Made by a program: the position numbers and the translations under genes
Shown here: in pieces, positions 1 through 6,258 of the stretch
Layout: each line of letters starts with the position of its first letter
How positions within the stretch are numbered: position 1 is the first letter of the stretch
Notes under the pieces: model-generated
Told to the model about the DNA's origin: nothing
Seen by the model: the letters and a program-made list of their open reading frames with translations, nothing else
Databases searched by the model: none
NCBI GenBank assembly: GCA_947631805.1
Contig: CANRNA010000096.1
Span: 1 to 6,708, forward strand
Reading direction: 5' to 3'
DNA length: 6,708 bases
Source of the DNA: an uncultured Oscillospiraceae bacterium
GTDB taxonomy: Bacteria > Bacillota > Clostridia > Oscillospirales > Oscillospiraceae

Positions 1-348
1 CAGGGGGAGGACGTCCTGCGCCATTCCATCGACGTGGACGAGGGCTCCCGATACCTGGGGGAGGCGGCCCTGGTGCCCTACGACAGCCCCATCCGGAACA
101 AGGGCATCCTGTTTTACGAGACGCTCTTTGACGAGAACGCCTCCTGCCACCTGGCTTTCGGCTCGGCCTACCCCACCTGCGTGAAGGGCGGGGTGGACAT
201 GACCGAGGAGCAGCAGAAGGCCGCGGGCCTGAACCAGTCCATCAACCACGTGGATTTCATGGTGGGCACCGCCGACCTCTCCATCGTGGGGACCACCCAC
301 GACGGGAGGGAAGTACCCGTGTTCGTGAACGGCAATTTTGCCTTTTGA
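1..348 (+). CDS. M29 family metallo-aminopeptidase, C-terminal fragment
   Basis: This is the C-terminal 115 residues of a gene that begins before the window; the frame is open from base 1 to the TGA at 346-348. The M29 (AmpS/PepS/thermophilic aminopeptidase) family removes N-terminal residues from peptides in the cytoplasm using two metal ions. Family signatures are visible: SRYLGEAALVP with Glu at 61-63, DENASCHLAFGSAYP with His at 148-150 followed by Tyr, and NQSINHVDFMVGT with His at 247-249 and Asp at 253-255. These match the Glu, His, Tyr, His and Asp that build the metal and active site in characterised M29 enzymes. The chain ends in the usual short FVNGNFAF tail, so the C-terminus is complete. 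The next gene, cinA, starts 12 nt after the stop, which suggests co-transcription. Whether the N-terminal half is intact cannot be seen. Confidence 0.9.
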   Translation, partial: QGEDVLRHSIDVDEGSRYLGEAALVPYDSPIRNKGILFYETLFDENASCHLAFGSAYPTCVKGGVDMTEEQQKAAGLNQSINHVDFMVGTADLSIVGTTHDGREVPVFVNGNFAF

Positions 349-360
349 GAGAGGGACGCT

Positions 361-1611
361 ATGAACTGTGAGATATTGTGCGTGGGCACGGAGCTGCTGC
401 TGGGCAACACCGTCAACACCGACGCGGCGGACCTGAGCGACCTGCTGTCCGGCCTGGGGGTGAACGTGTTCTGGCACACGGTGGTGGGGGATAACCCCGG
501 CCGCCTGGCCGAGGCCGTGGCCATCGCCCGGAGCCGGGCCGACCTGATTGTCACCACCGGCGGGCTGGGGCCCACCTACGACGATCTGACGAAAAATGTC
601 CTGGCGGAGGCCTTTGGCCGGAAGCTGGAATTCCACCCCGAGGAGGCGGCATTTCTTAAGGCGTGGTTTGCCCGGAACACCTCCGTCAGATACACGGACA
701 ACAATCTCCAGCAGGCATACCTGCCGGAGGGGTGCACGGTGTTCCACAACGACTGGGGCACCGCCCCCGGCTGCGCCTTTGCCGAGGACGGGGTGCACGT
801 CATCATGCTCCCCGGCCCGCCCAACGAGTGCGTGCCCATGTTCAAGGCCTGTGCCGCGCCCTATCTGCGGAGCCTGTCGGACGAGGTCATCCTGTCCCAC
901 CAGATACGGGTCTTCGGCATCGGGGAGAGCGCCGTGGAGGCCATTTTCCGGGAGCAGATGGAGCGGATGGCAAATCCCACTCTAGCCACCTACGCCAAGT
1001 TCGGGGAGGTCATGCTCCGGGCCACCGCCAAGGCGAAGACCGAGGCGGAGGCGGAGGCCATGTGCCGCCCGGTGGTGGAGCAGGTGTGCCGCACCCTGGG
1101 CAGCAAGGTCTACGGGGTGGATGTGGACAGCCTGGAGGCGCTGGCGCTGTCCCTTTTGAAGGAGAAGGGCCTGACCTTCGCCACGGCGGAGAGCCTGACC
1201 GGCGGGCTCATCGGCCAGCGGTTCACCGCTCTGCCGGGGGCGTCGGCGGTGTATAAGGGCGGCGCGGTCACCTACTGCAACGAGGTGAAGGCCGCCATGC
1301 TGGGCATCGACCGGGACATGATAGAGGAAAAGGGCGCGGTGTCCTATGAGACCGCCGCCGCCATGGCCAGGGGCGCCCGCATCGCCGCCCACGCGGACCT
1401 GGCCCTGTCGGCCACGGGTCTGGCCGGTCCCGACGGGGACGGGGTCCATCCCGTGGGCACCGTGTTCGTGGGTCTGGCAGACGGGGAAAACGTGTGGGTC
1501 CGGCAGCTGATGCTGGGCACCCGCCGGGCCCGTGTCCGGCAGCTGGCGGCCAACAACGCCTTTGACATGCTCCGGCGCTATCTCCAGGGCCTGCCCATCC
1601 TGGAGGATTGA
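361..1611 (+). CDS. cinA: CinA: MoCF-like domain plus nicotinamide-nucleotide amidohydrolase
   Basis: A full-length CinA of 416 residues, the usual size for the two-domain form. Residues 1-170 are the molybdopterin-binding-like (COG1058) domain, with CVGTELLLGN at the start, TTGGLGPTYDD at 65-75 and MLPGPPNE at 149-156. In the family this domain has ADP-ribose pyrophosphatase activity. Residues 255-410 are the CinA C-terminal (PncC) domain, which deamidates nicotinamide mononucleotide to nicotinate mononucleotide in pyridine nucleotide recycling. It shows ATAESLTGG with the probable catalytic Ser278, then GGAVTYCNEVKAAMLG, TGLAGPDGDG and PVGTVFVGLAD. The ATG at 361 follows a purine-rich GAGAGAGGGA ribosome binding site and a 12-nt gap from the aminopeptidase gene. 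The name comes from competence and DNA-damage induction in pneumococcus, where it sits upstream of recA; no recA is present here. It is probably in one transcript with its two neighbours. Confidence 0.96.
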   Translation: MNCEILCVGTELLLGNTVNTDAADLSDLLSGLGVNVFWHTVVGDNPGRLAEAVAIARSRADLIVTTGGLGPTYDDLTKNVLAEAFGRKLEFHPEEAAFLKAWFARNTSVRYTDNNLQQAYLPEGCTVFHNDWGTAPGCAFAEDGVHVIMLPGPPNECVPMFKACAAPYLRSLSDEVILSHQIRVFGIGESAVEAIFREQMERMANPTLATYAKFGEVMLRATAKAKTEAEAEAMCRPVVEQVCRTLGSKVYGVDVDSLEALALSLLKEKGLTFATAESLTGGLIGQRFTALPGASAVYKGGAVTYCNEVKAAMLGIDRDMIEEKGAVSYETAAAMARGARIAAHADLALSATGLAGPDGDGVHPVGTVFVGLADGENVWVRQLMLGTRRARVRQLAANNAFDMLRRYLQGLPILED

Positions 1612-1621
1612 GCGTATATAT

Positions 1622-2455
1622 ATGACCGAGATACAGAAACGGGCCGCCCCTATCCGGCTGGTGGCCACGGACCTGGACGGGACGCTGTTCGCCACGGCAT
1701 CCGAGCTCACGCCCCGGACGGCCCGGGCGGTGGCGGCGATACGGGCGAGGGGGATATATTTCACCATCTGCTCCGGCAGGAGCTGGTATGAGCTGGATGA
1801 CCTGCCCCGGCGGCTGGGCCTGACCGAGCCGGTGATATGCCGCAACGGGGCGGAGATCGTGGACCCGGCGGACGGGAGGACCCTTTTCCGCCGCCTCATT
1901 CCCCCGGAGGAGGGGACCGCCTTTCTCCGGTACTGCGTGGAAGAGGACATCGACTTCTGCCTGACCACGGCGGATACGGCCTGTTATCCGCCTGGGTCCG
2001 TGTTCGAGCAATTCTTCGGCCCGGCGGACGTCCCGCCCGCCCCCGACCGGCCCAGGGTGTTCCTGGCCGGGCCGGATACCCGGTTCGGGGAGATGGAGCA
2101 GTACAAGATCATCCTGTGGAAAAAGCAGCCACGGTACGGCCTGGCCCGCGCCTTTTTGGAAAAGTGCTCCGGCATACGCACCGAGGCGGCCTCCAGCGCG
2201 CTGGAGGACCTGGTCTCCAGCCAGGCGGGAAAGGATCGGGGCCTGGAATGGGTGGCGGGCGCTCTCGGCCTGGGGCGGGAGAACTGCTGCGCCTTCGGGG
2301 ACTACGCCAACGACATCCCTATGCTCCGGTACGCGGGGCTGAGCTTCGCCATGGACAACGCCGCTCCCGCCGTGAAGGAGGCCGCCGACTTCGTCGCCCC
2401 GTCCAACGGGGAGGACGGCGTGGCCCAGGTGCTGGAAGCGCTGTTCGGCGTGTGA
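1622..2455 (+). CDS. Cof-type HAD superfamily phosphatase
   Basis: A 277-residue cytoplasmic hydrolase of the Cof/YidA type (HAD class IIB cap). All four HAD motifs are visible. Motif I is VATDLDGTLF, with nucleophile Asp17 and acid/base Asp19. Motif II is TICSGRS with Ser51. The motif III lysine is Lys204 in SSQAGKDRG. Motif IV is FGDYANDIPM with Asp227, Asn230 and Asp231 binding magnesium. RNGAEI (74-79) and FAMDNAAPAVKEAADF are further Cof hallmarks. Such enzymes dephosphorylate sugar phosphates or other small phosphorylated metabolites; the cap between motifs II and III sets the substrate, which cannot be read here. The ATG at 1622 was chosen because the frame's earlier start (1532) lies deep inside cinA and motif I sits 17 residues into the shorter form. 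Its ribosome binding site is weak: a GGAGG at 1602-1606, 15 nt upstream and within the last cinA codons, so translation may be coupled to cinA. Confidence 0.92.
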   Translation: MTEIQKRAAPIRLVATDLDGTLFATASELTPRTARAVAAIRARGIYFTICSGRSWYELDDLPRRLGLTEPVICRNGAEIVDPADGRTLFRRLIPPEEGTAFLRYCVEEDIDFCLTTADTACYPPGSVFEQFFGPADVPPAPDRPRVFLAGPDTRFGEMEQYKIILWKKQPRYGLARAFLEKCSGIRTEAASSALEDLVSSQAGKDRGLEWVAGALGLGRENCCAFGDYANDIPMLRYAGLSFAMDNAAPAVKEAADFVAPSNGEDGVAQVLEALFGV

Positions 2456-2474
2456 CAGAGCCATAGAACAGAAA

Positions 2475-2509
2475 AAGCCTTCTCCGGCACATAAGCGCTG
2501 AAAAGGCTT
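2475..2509 (-). terminator. Intrinsic terminator for tadA
   Basis: AAGCCTT (2475-2481) pairs with AAGGCTT (2503-2509). Read as minus-strand RNA the stem extends to 10 bp (2500-2509 with 2475-2484), including one U-G wobble that is a C/A mismatch on the + strand. The minus-strand stem is followed directly by a T5 run and CTG. This orientation preference fits termination of tadA, whose stop codon is about 100 nt upstream on that strand. Confidence 0.65.
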
Positions 2510-2514
2510 GAAAC

Positions 2515-2566
2515 AAAGGGCTTTCGAGGTTCCGCTGTGGTCACAGCAGAGCCCCGGAAGCCCTTT
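2515..2566 (+). terminator. Strong intrinsic terminator of the aminopeptidase-cinA-HAD run
   Basis: A nearly continuous 24-bp stem with a 4-nt GGTC loop (2539-2542) and two mismatches. The outer arms are AAAGGGCTT (2515-2523) and AAGCCCTTT (2558-2566); the inner arms are GCTGT and ACAGC. A T-rich tail (TTCTATTTATT) follows. It begins 60 nt after the HAD stop codon. On the minus strand the stem also folds, but its tail is poor (GTTTC), so it mainly serves the + strand. Confidence 0.85.
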
Positions 2567-2609
2567 TTCTATTTATTCGATGCCCGATATGATCCTGTTG
2601 TTCACCTGA

Positions 2610-3056
2610 TCATCTCAGGTCCCGGAAAAAGGCCCGGAGCAGGGCGGCGCACTCCTCTCCCAGCACCCCGCCGTAAATGGCGGGCCGGAAGCCGTAGCGC
2701 TCTTCAAACAGGTTCAGCACACTGCCGCAGGAGCCGGTGACCGGCTCCTTGGCCCCGTAGACCAGCACGGGGACGCGGGCGTTGATGACCGCCCCGGCGC
2801 ACATGGGGCAGGGCTCCAGGGTCACATACAGGGCGCAGCCGTCCAGCCGCCAGGAGCCCAGGGCGGCGCAGGCCTGCTCGATGGCCTCTATCTCCGCGTG
2901 GCGCACGGCGTTTTTCTGTTCCTCCCGCCTGTTCTGGCCCCGGCCGATGACCTGGCCGGTCCGGTCCGCCACCACCGCCCCCACGGGCACGTCCCCGGCC
3001 ATGGCCGCCTGGCGGGCCAGGTCCAGGGCCAGACGCATATAATCCTCCCGCTCCAT
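2610..3056 (-). CDS. tadA: tRNA-specific adenosine deaminase TadA
   Basis: A 148-residue zinc deaminase that converts A34 to inosine in the anticodon of tRNA-Arg(ACG), allowing it to read CGU, CGC and CGA. The cytidine/deoxycytidylate deaminase fold is clear. MAGDVPVGAVV lies at 19-29. HAEIEAI follows, with zinc ligand His53 and proton shuttle Glu55. LEPCPMCAGAVINARV carries ligands Cys83 and Cys86. A tail of the YGAKEPVTGSCGS type, with NLFEERYGFRPAIYGGVL, is usual in bacterial TadA. The frame stays open to an ATG at 3134, which would add 26 basic, unconserved residues. The ATG at 3056 is preferred because it gives the normal family length, follows a GGGAGG ribosome binding site at 6-7 nt, and lies just downstream of a good promoter at 3082-3111. 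The gene appears monocistronic, convergent with the HAD gene and divergent from the M23 gene. It is normally essential. Confidence 0.95.
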   Translation of the reverse strand: MEREDYMRLALDLARQAAMAGDVPVGAVVADRTGQVIGRGQNRREEQKNAVRHAEIEAIEQACAALGSWRLDGCALYVTLEPCPMCAGAVINARVPVLVYGAKEPVTGSCGSVLNLFEERYGFRPAIYGGVLGEECAALLRAFFRDLR

Positions 3057-3081
3057 CCGCCGCCTCCCGTTCGTTTTCCCC

Positions 3082-3111
3082 AGTATATCAGCCCGGCGGG
3101 GCGGCCCGCAA
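3082..3111 (-). promoter_or_regulatory. tadA promoter, extended -10
   Basis: On the minus strand TATACT (3082-3087) is preceded by TG-A (3088-3090), an extended -10 element. A weak -35, TTGCGG (3106-3111), lies 18 nt upstream. The start site would fall near 3075, about 20 nt before the tadA ATG at 3056 and upstream of its GGGAGG site. A start here would leave the longer 3134 frame untranslated. Confidence 0.6.
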
Positions 3112-3162
3112 GGACGGCGGGGATAATTTTTCAAAAAAATCTGAAAAATGCCTCAAAAGAGG

Positions 3163-3191
3163 CAGACAAACGGGGATCTCTGTGATATAAT
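3163..3191 (+). promoter_or_regulatory. Promoter of the M23 peptidase gene
   Basis: A perfect TATAAT (3186-3191), preceded by TG-A for an extended -10, sits 17 nt after CAGACA (3163-3168), which matches four of six bases of the TTGACA consensus. Transcription would begin near 3198, giving a leader of about 84 nt before the ATG at 3282. The -35 overlaps the right arm of a 5-bp palindrome (3150-3163). Confidence 0.7.
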
Positions 3192-3235
3192 GACAAAATG
3201 GAAACAAAAGAAGTCAAAAGTATCAACCATGCGGA

Positions 3236-3258
3236 CCGGCCCTGACCCCGCGGGCCGG
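3236..3258 (+). promoter_or_regulatory. GC-rich leader hairpin upstream of the M23 gene
   Basis: CCGGCCC (3236-3242) and GGGCCGG (3252-3258) form a 7-bp all-GC stem with a 9-nt loop inside the predicted leader. GTGTTTTC follows, giving only four Ts in a row, so it could be a weak attenuator or simply a stabilising leader structure. The ribosome binding site GGAGG (3269-3273) lies outside the stem, 8 nt before the start codon. The hairpin is plain to see; its role is not known. Confidence 0.4.
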
Positions 3259-3281
3259 GTGTTTTCACGGAGGACCTATTT

Positions 3282-4532
3282 ATGACAAAAAGACGTTGGA
3301 AGGATATATTCAGGCGGCTGCTGTGTATTGCGGCGGCGCTGGCGTGCCTGACCCCGCCTGTGGCGGCCGCCGGGCAGACGAGAGCTTATGCCGCCACCAG
3401 CAGCTCCATCCAGGCGGAGATAGACGACCTGAACGACAAGAAGGACGAGATACAGGGGCGGATGGACGCTCTCCAGGCCCAGATAGACGGCCTGGACGGG
3501 GAGAAGAGCACCACCCTGGACAAGAAGGAGATGCTGGACAAGAAAAACCAGGCCGCCCAGGAGGAGCTGGAGGTCATCCAGGAGCAGATCGACATCATCG
3601 ACGGCCTGCTGGAGAACATCCAGACGGACCTGTCCGAGGCCAGGGACAACGAGCAGTACCAGCGGACGCTGTGGCTGGAGCGGCTGCGGACCATGGAGGA
3701 GGGCTCCGACGTCAGCTACATGGAGGTGCTGTTCCAGGCCACCGACTTTGCCGACCTGCTGACCCGCATCGACCTGGTCAGCGAGGTCATGAGCTATGAC
3801 GAACAATTAGAGCAGCAGTACATCGCCGCCAGGGAGCGGGTGGAGGGCCTGGAGGCCCAGGCGGAGGAAATGTACGCCAAAAACGACGCCAACCGGGACG
3901 AACTGGAGCGCAAGCAGGCCCAGCTGGAGAGCGATATCGCCGCCGCCTGCCAGCTCATCGCCTCCATGGAGGACAACATAGACGAGTACACCGCCGTGCT
4001 GGCCCAGGAGGAGGCTGCTCAGGAGGAGATATCCGCCCTCATCGTCCAGAAGGAGAAGGAGCTGGCCGCTGCCCGGGCGGCGGAGGAGGCCGCCAGGACC
4101 GGCGGCATCGGCGTGGGGACCAGCGCCAGCGGCGCGTGGATGATATGGCCCACCTATACAAAAAGCCTCAGCTCCCCCTTCGGCTACCGGAACCACCCCA
4201 CCCTTGGCCGCTGGATAAAGCACGCGGGCGTGGATATTAAGTCCGCCTGGGGCACCGAGATATGGGCCGCCGCCGGGGGCACGGTGATATGCGCCGGGTG
4301 GAACGGGGGCTACGGCAACTGCGTGATGATAAACCACGGTAACGGCTATACCACCGTGTACGGCCACATGTCCCGCATCGCCGTGAGCTACGGCCAGACG
4401 GTGACCCAGGGGCAGGTCATCGGCTATGTGGGCTCCACCGGCAATTCCACCGGTCCCCACCTGCATTTTGAGATACGGGCCAGCGCCACCGCCATGCCCA
4501 TCGACCCCAAGAGCTTTCTCTACCTGACCTGA
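3282..4532 (+). CDS. Secreted coiled-coil murein endopeptidase, M23 (LytM/EnvC-like)
   Basis: A 416-residue exported peptidoglycan hydrolase. Residues 1-37 are a signal peptide: basic KRRWKDIFRR, a hydrophobic core LLCIAAALACL, and possible cleavage after AAA (30) or AYA (37). Residues 40-135 and 165-270 are long charged helices with coiled-coil character, as in EnvC- and CwlO-like proteins, where they hold the enzyme at the division or elongation machinery. Residues 297-413 are the M23 domain: SPFGYRNHPTLG, then HAGVD with zinc ligands His314 and Asp318, YGHMS with His362, and GPHLHFE with His393 and ligand His395. All metal and catalytic positions of LytM-type enzymes are present, so it should be active rather than a degenerate activator. 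It likely cuts cross-link peptides during wall growth or daughter-cell separation. No ftsEX genes adjoin it. GGAGG at 8 nt supports the ATG. It has its own promoter and appears monocistronic. Confidence 0.93.
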   Translation: MTKRRWKDIFRRLLCIAAALACLTPPVAAAGQTRAYAATSSSIQAEIDDLNDKKDEIQGRMDALQAQIDGLDGEKSTTLDKKEMLDKKNQAAQEELEVIQEQIDIIDGLLENIQTDLSEARDNEQYQRTLWLERLRTMEEGSDVSYMEVLFQATDFADLLTRIDLVSEVMSYDEQLEQQYIAARERVEGLEAQAEEMYAKNDANRDELERKQAQLESDIAAACQLIASMEDNIDEYTAVLAQEEAAQEEISALIVQKEKELAAARAAEEAARTGGIGVGTSASGAWMIWPTYTKSLSSPFGYRNHPTLGRWIKHAGVDIKSAWGTEIWAAAGGTVICAGWNGGYGNCVMINHGNGYTTVYGHMSRIAVSYGQTVTQGQVIGYVGSTGNSTGPHLHFEIRASATAMPIDPKSFLYLT

Positions 4533-4553
4533 CGGCGGGAGATACCGGCAAAA

Positions 4554-4600
4554 GGGCCCTCACCGCGCACGCCCGGCTATGGACTGCGTGATGAGGGCCC
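4554..4600 (-). terminator. Terminator of the sigma/anti-sigma operon, possibly bidirectional
   Basis: GGGCCCTCA (4554-4562) pairs with TGAGGGCCC (4592-4600), and an inner CACGC/GCGTG pair (4568-4572 with 4586-4590) extends the fold. Read on the minus strand the stem is followed by TTTTGCC, a short T-tract, about 16 nt after the anti-sigma stop codon. On the + strand there is no T-tract, but this is the only hairpin I found after the M23 gene, so it may slow or block transcription both ways. Confidence 0.6.
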
Positions 4601-4615
4601 CGCTGAAGGGGAGCG

Positions 4616-5641
4616 TTATGGATCGGACGCCGGGGTGCCGGAGGGAAGCTGCTCCGCCCAGCGCTCCCGGACCGCCTGGGCGGTCTCCGGCCGGGGTACC
4701 CCGTCGAAGCGGGCGGCCAGGGCGGCCAGGTCTATGCTGTCGGCGAACGCCTCCAGATCGGCGCGGGTGAGCGTACCGCTGGAATAGGTGGTGGCGTTGA
4801 CGGACGCGCCTTCCGTCTCGAACAGGACAAAGCCACGGGGAGCGGCGCTGTCCAGGACCAGGTCAACGGTCTGGCCGGAGGAGGTGGTATAGGTCCACTC
4901 CTCGTAGACGGCGGGGGCGGCGATGGTGATCATGGAGAAGGAGCCCTTAACGCTCACGAACATGGAAAAGCTCATGTCCCCGTCTGACTGGGCGCCCTCT
5001 ATCTTGCAGGACCCGTCGTCGTAGAGGTAGCCCCCCAGATGCAGGTCCCCTTTGATGAGCGGGGCGGTCCCCAGGGCCTGATAGAGCTGGTCGATGCCGT
5101 CGTAGTACATGGCCCTGTAGGCGTGGGGGACCAGGCCGTACTGCTCCATGATGGCGTCCAGGGCGTCCGCCCGCTCCCGGGTGACGGCGCTGTAATAGTG
5201 GGCGTAGTTCTCCCCTGTCTCAAACCAGCTGTCGTCCACGCCCATGGCCTCATAATCCACTGGCTCCGCGCTGGCCAGATAGCTGGTCCAGGCCAGGAAG
5301 GCGGCGTATTCCGGGGTGCTCTGATACCCCGCCATGGAGACATAGCTCCGGGGGGCGTCGGCCTCCTCGGTCAGGGGCAGGAGATAGTCCTTCAGCCGGG
5401 CCTGATACACCGCGTAGGCGGTGACGGACAGGGCCAGCACCAGCGCCGCCGCGGCCAGGACGGAGAGGGCCGTGCGCTTCACGGACCGCCTCCGGCGGGG
5501 CGGGGCCTCCACAGGCTGGGGCCGCAGCCGGGCCATGGTGAGCCGGGATATCCGCTGGGGGGTGGTGATATGGGCGTCGGGCAGGTCAAGGCCGTCGTCT
5601 TCGTACAGGTCCATCAGGTCATAAAACGTCCGATAGGTCAT
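4616..5641 (-). CDS. Single-pass membrane protein, probable anti-sigma factor
   Basis: A 341-residue protein of no family I can name, interpreted from its architecture and position. Residues 1-50 form a short, mostly charged cytoplasmic part (DLMDLYEDDGLDLPDAHI, then PQRISRLTMARLR), followed by a basic patch PPRRRRSVKR. Residues 57-77 are one hydrophobic helix (LSVLAAAALVLALSVTAYAV). By the positive-inside rule, residues 80-341 lie outside the cell. That outer part is Tyr-, Asp- and Ala-rich, without evident catalytic motifs, cysteine pairs or repeats. The gene overlaps the sigma factor gene by 23 nt, the usual arrangement for a cognate anti-sigma factor that holds its sigma at the membrane. 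There is no HxxxCxxC zinc anti-sigma motif in the N-terminus, so binding must be of another type. The start ATG (5639-5641) has GGGGG 7 nt upstream and GGAGG further off. The anti-sigma role is inferred, not shown. Confidence 0.7.
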   Translation of the reverse strand: MTYRTFYDLMDLYEDDGLDLPDAHITTPQRISRLTMARLRPQPVEAPPRRRRSVKRTALSVLAAAALVLALSVTAYAVYQARLKDYLLPLTEEADAPRSYVSMAGYQSTPEYAAFLAWTSYLASAEPVDYEAMGVDDSWFETGENYAHYYSAVTRERADALDAIMEQYGLVPHAYRAMYYDGIDQLYQALGTAPLIKGDLHLGGYLYDDGSCKIEGAQSDGDMSFSMFVSVKGSFSMITIAAPAVYEEWTYTTSSGQTVDLVLDSAAPRGFVLFETEGASVNATTYSSGTLTRADLEAFADSIDLAALAARFDGVPRPETAQAVRERWAEQLPSGTPASDP

Positions 5642-6179
5642 GAAAATGCCCCCTTTCCTCCAAGTATCGGCGCAGCCGGTCCCGGCCCCGTTCCAGCCGC
5701 TTGCGCACGGCGGCGGCTGACAGGTCCAGGGCCCCGGCGATATCCGCCGCGCTCTGGCAGTAGTAGTAATATCGGATGAATATCTCCCGGTCCGGGGGAG
5801 GCAGGCTCTCCACGGCCTCCTTCACCAGCCGGGCCAGCTCCCGCCGCTGGACCGCCCGTTCCGGGCCGTCGGCGGGGAGGGACAGTATATCCTCCTCCGT
5901 GCCCAGCTCCACGCCCCTGTCCCGCAGGCGGTTGATGGCCCTGTTCCGGGCCACGGAGCCCAAATAGCCCTTCACTTTGCCCGGCCGGGGCCTGTCCCCG
6001 TTCTGCCACAGGGCCAGAAACACGTCGGAGGCCACCTCCTCCGCGTCCTGGGCTGTCATGCACCGGCCGATGATGTTCCACACCACGGCGCTCACATAGG
6101 CGCCGTAGCGGCGGATGAACCAGTCCAGCCCCGCCGGGTCCCGTTCCCGGAGGAGCGCCAGGGCCTGTTCCTCGGTCAT
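5619..6179 (-). CDS. ECF-type RNA polymerase sigma-70 factor
   Basis: A 186-residue sigma factor with only regions 2 and 4, the ECF layout and length. Region 2 (about 17-88) includes RRYGAYVSAVVWNIIGR, the core-binding and -10 recognition segment DAEEVASDVFLALWQN (45-60), and the GYLGSVARNRAINRLRDR helix. Region 4 (about 118-176) has VKEAVESLPPPDREIFIRYYYY followed by a helix-turn-helix, SAADIAGALDLSAAAVRKRLERGRDRLRRYL in outline, for -35 recognition. The start ATG has an excellent AAAGGAGGT site (6185-6193) 5 nt away. The last 23 nt overlap the membrane protein gene, so the two are probably translated together and act as a sigma/anti-sigma pair. Its regulon cannot be read from the window; self-regulation is plausible given a GGAAAC-N16-TGTC element upstream. 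Confidence 0.93.
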   Translation of the reverse strand: MTEEQALALLRERDPAGLDWFIRRYGAYVSAVVWNIIGRCMTAQDAEEVASDVFLALWQNGDRPRPGKVKGYLGSVARNRAINRLRDRGVELGTEEDILSLPADGPERAVQRRELARLVKEAVESLPPPDREIFIRYYYYCQSAADIAGALDLSAAAVRKRLERGRDRLRRYLEERGHFHDLSDVL

Positions 6180-6192
6180 GGGAGACCTCCTT

Positions 6193-6239
6193 TCACAGCC
6201 GTTCTACTATTTATATCACAAAAACCGGCCAGGCTGTGA
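6193..6239. repeat. 8-bp inverted repeat bracketing the sigma promoter
   Basis: TCACAGCC (6193-6200) and GGCTGTGA (6232-6239) are exact inverted copies separated by 31 nt. One arm covers the -35 position; the other lies between the predicted start site and the ribosome binding site. This could be a paired operator for a dimeric regulator, but a chance repeat is not excluded. Confidence 0.4.
6210..6238 (-). promoter_or_regulatory. Candidate sigma factor promoter, extended -10
   Basis: On the minus strand TATAAA (6210-6215) preceded by TG-A (6216-6218) gives an extended -10 like those of tadA and the M23 gene. The -35 position (6233-6238, CACAGC) is a poor match. A start near 6203 leaves a leader of about 24 nt. 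An 8-bp inverted repeat (6193-6200 and 6232-6239) brackets the element. Confidence 0.45.
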
Positions 6240-6258
6240 CATAAAAAGGGCGAAAAGG

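Noticed and set aside
663..1256. 197-codon + frame inside cinA, and a similar one at 1837-2466 inside the HAD gene
   Set aside because: Out-of-frame shadows of recognised genes with low-complexity Gly/Arg/Pro composition.
1532..1621. Earlier start for the HAD protein inside cinA
   Set aside because: Would give a 90-nt overlap with cinA and 30 extra residues before a motif I that normally lies near the N-terminus.
982..2464. Long minus-strand open frames (328 and 398 codons) opposite cinA and the HAD gene
   Set aside because: They are antisense to genes with complete family motifs, are rich in Arg, Gly, Pro and His as expected of G+C-rich shadow frames, and have no domain or convincing ribosome binding site.
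2537..2740. 67-codon + frame after the HAD gene
   Set aside because: Begins in the terminator stem and runs antisense to the 3' end of tadA; composition is that of a shadow frame.
3057..3134. Upstream extension of TadA to the ATG at 3134
   Set aside because: Adds 26 unconserved basic residues, ignores the good ribosome binding site at the 3056 start, and would run through the predicted promoter.
3198..3225. GGAAAC at 3200-3205 as an ECF target -35 upstream of the M23 gene
   Set aside because: No CGTC- or TGTC-like -10 occurs 16-17 nt downstream, and a perfect TATAAT promoter already explains transcription.
5039..5779. 246-codon + strand frame opposite the anti-sigma and sigma genes
   Set aside because: Its minus-strand partners show a clear sigma factor and membrane protein in overlapping operon order; the + frame is Gly-, Val- and Gln-rich with no recognisable domain.
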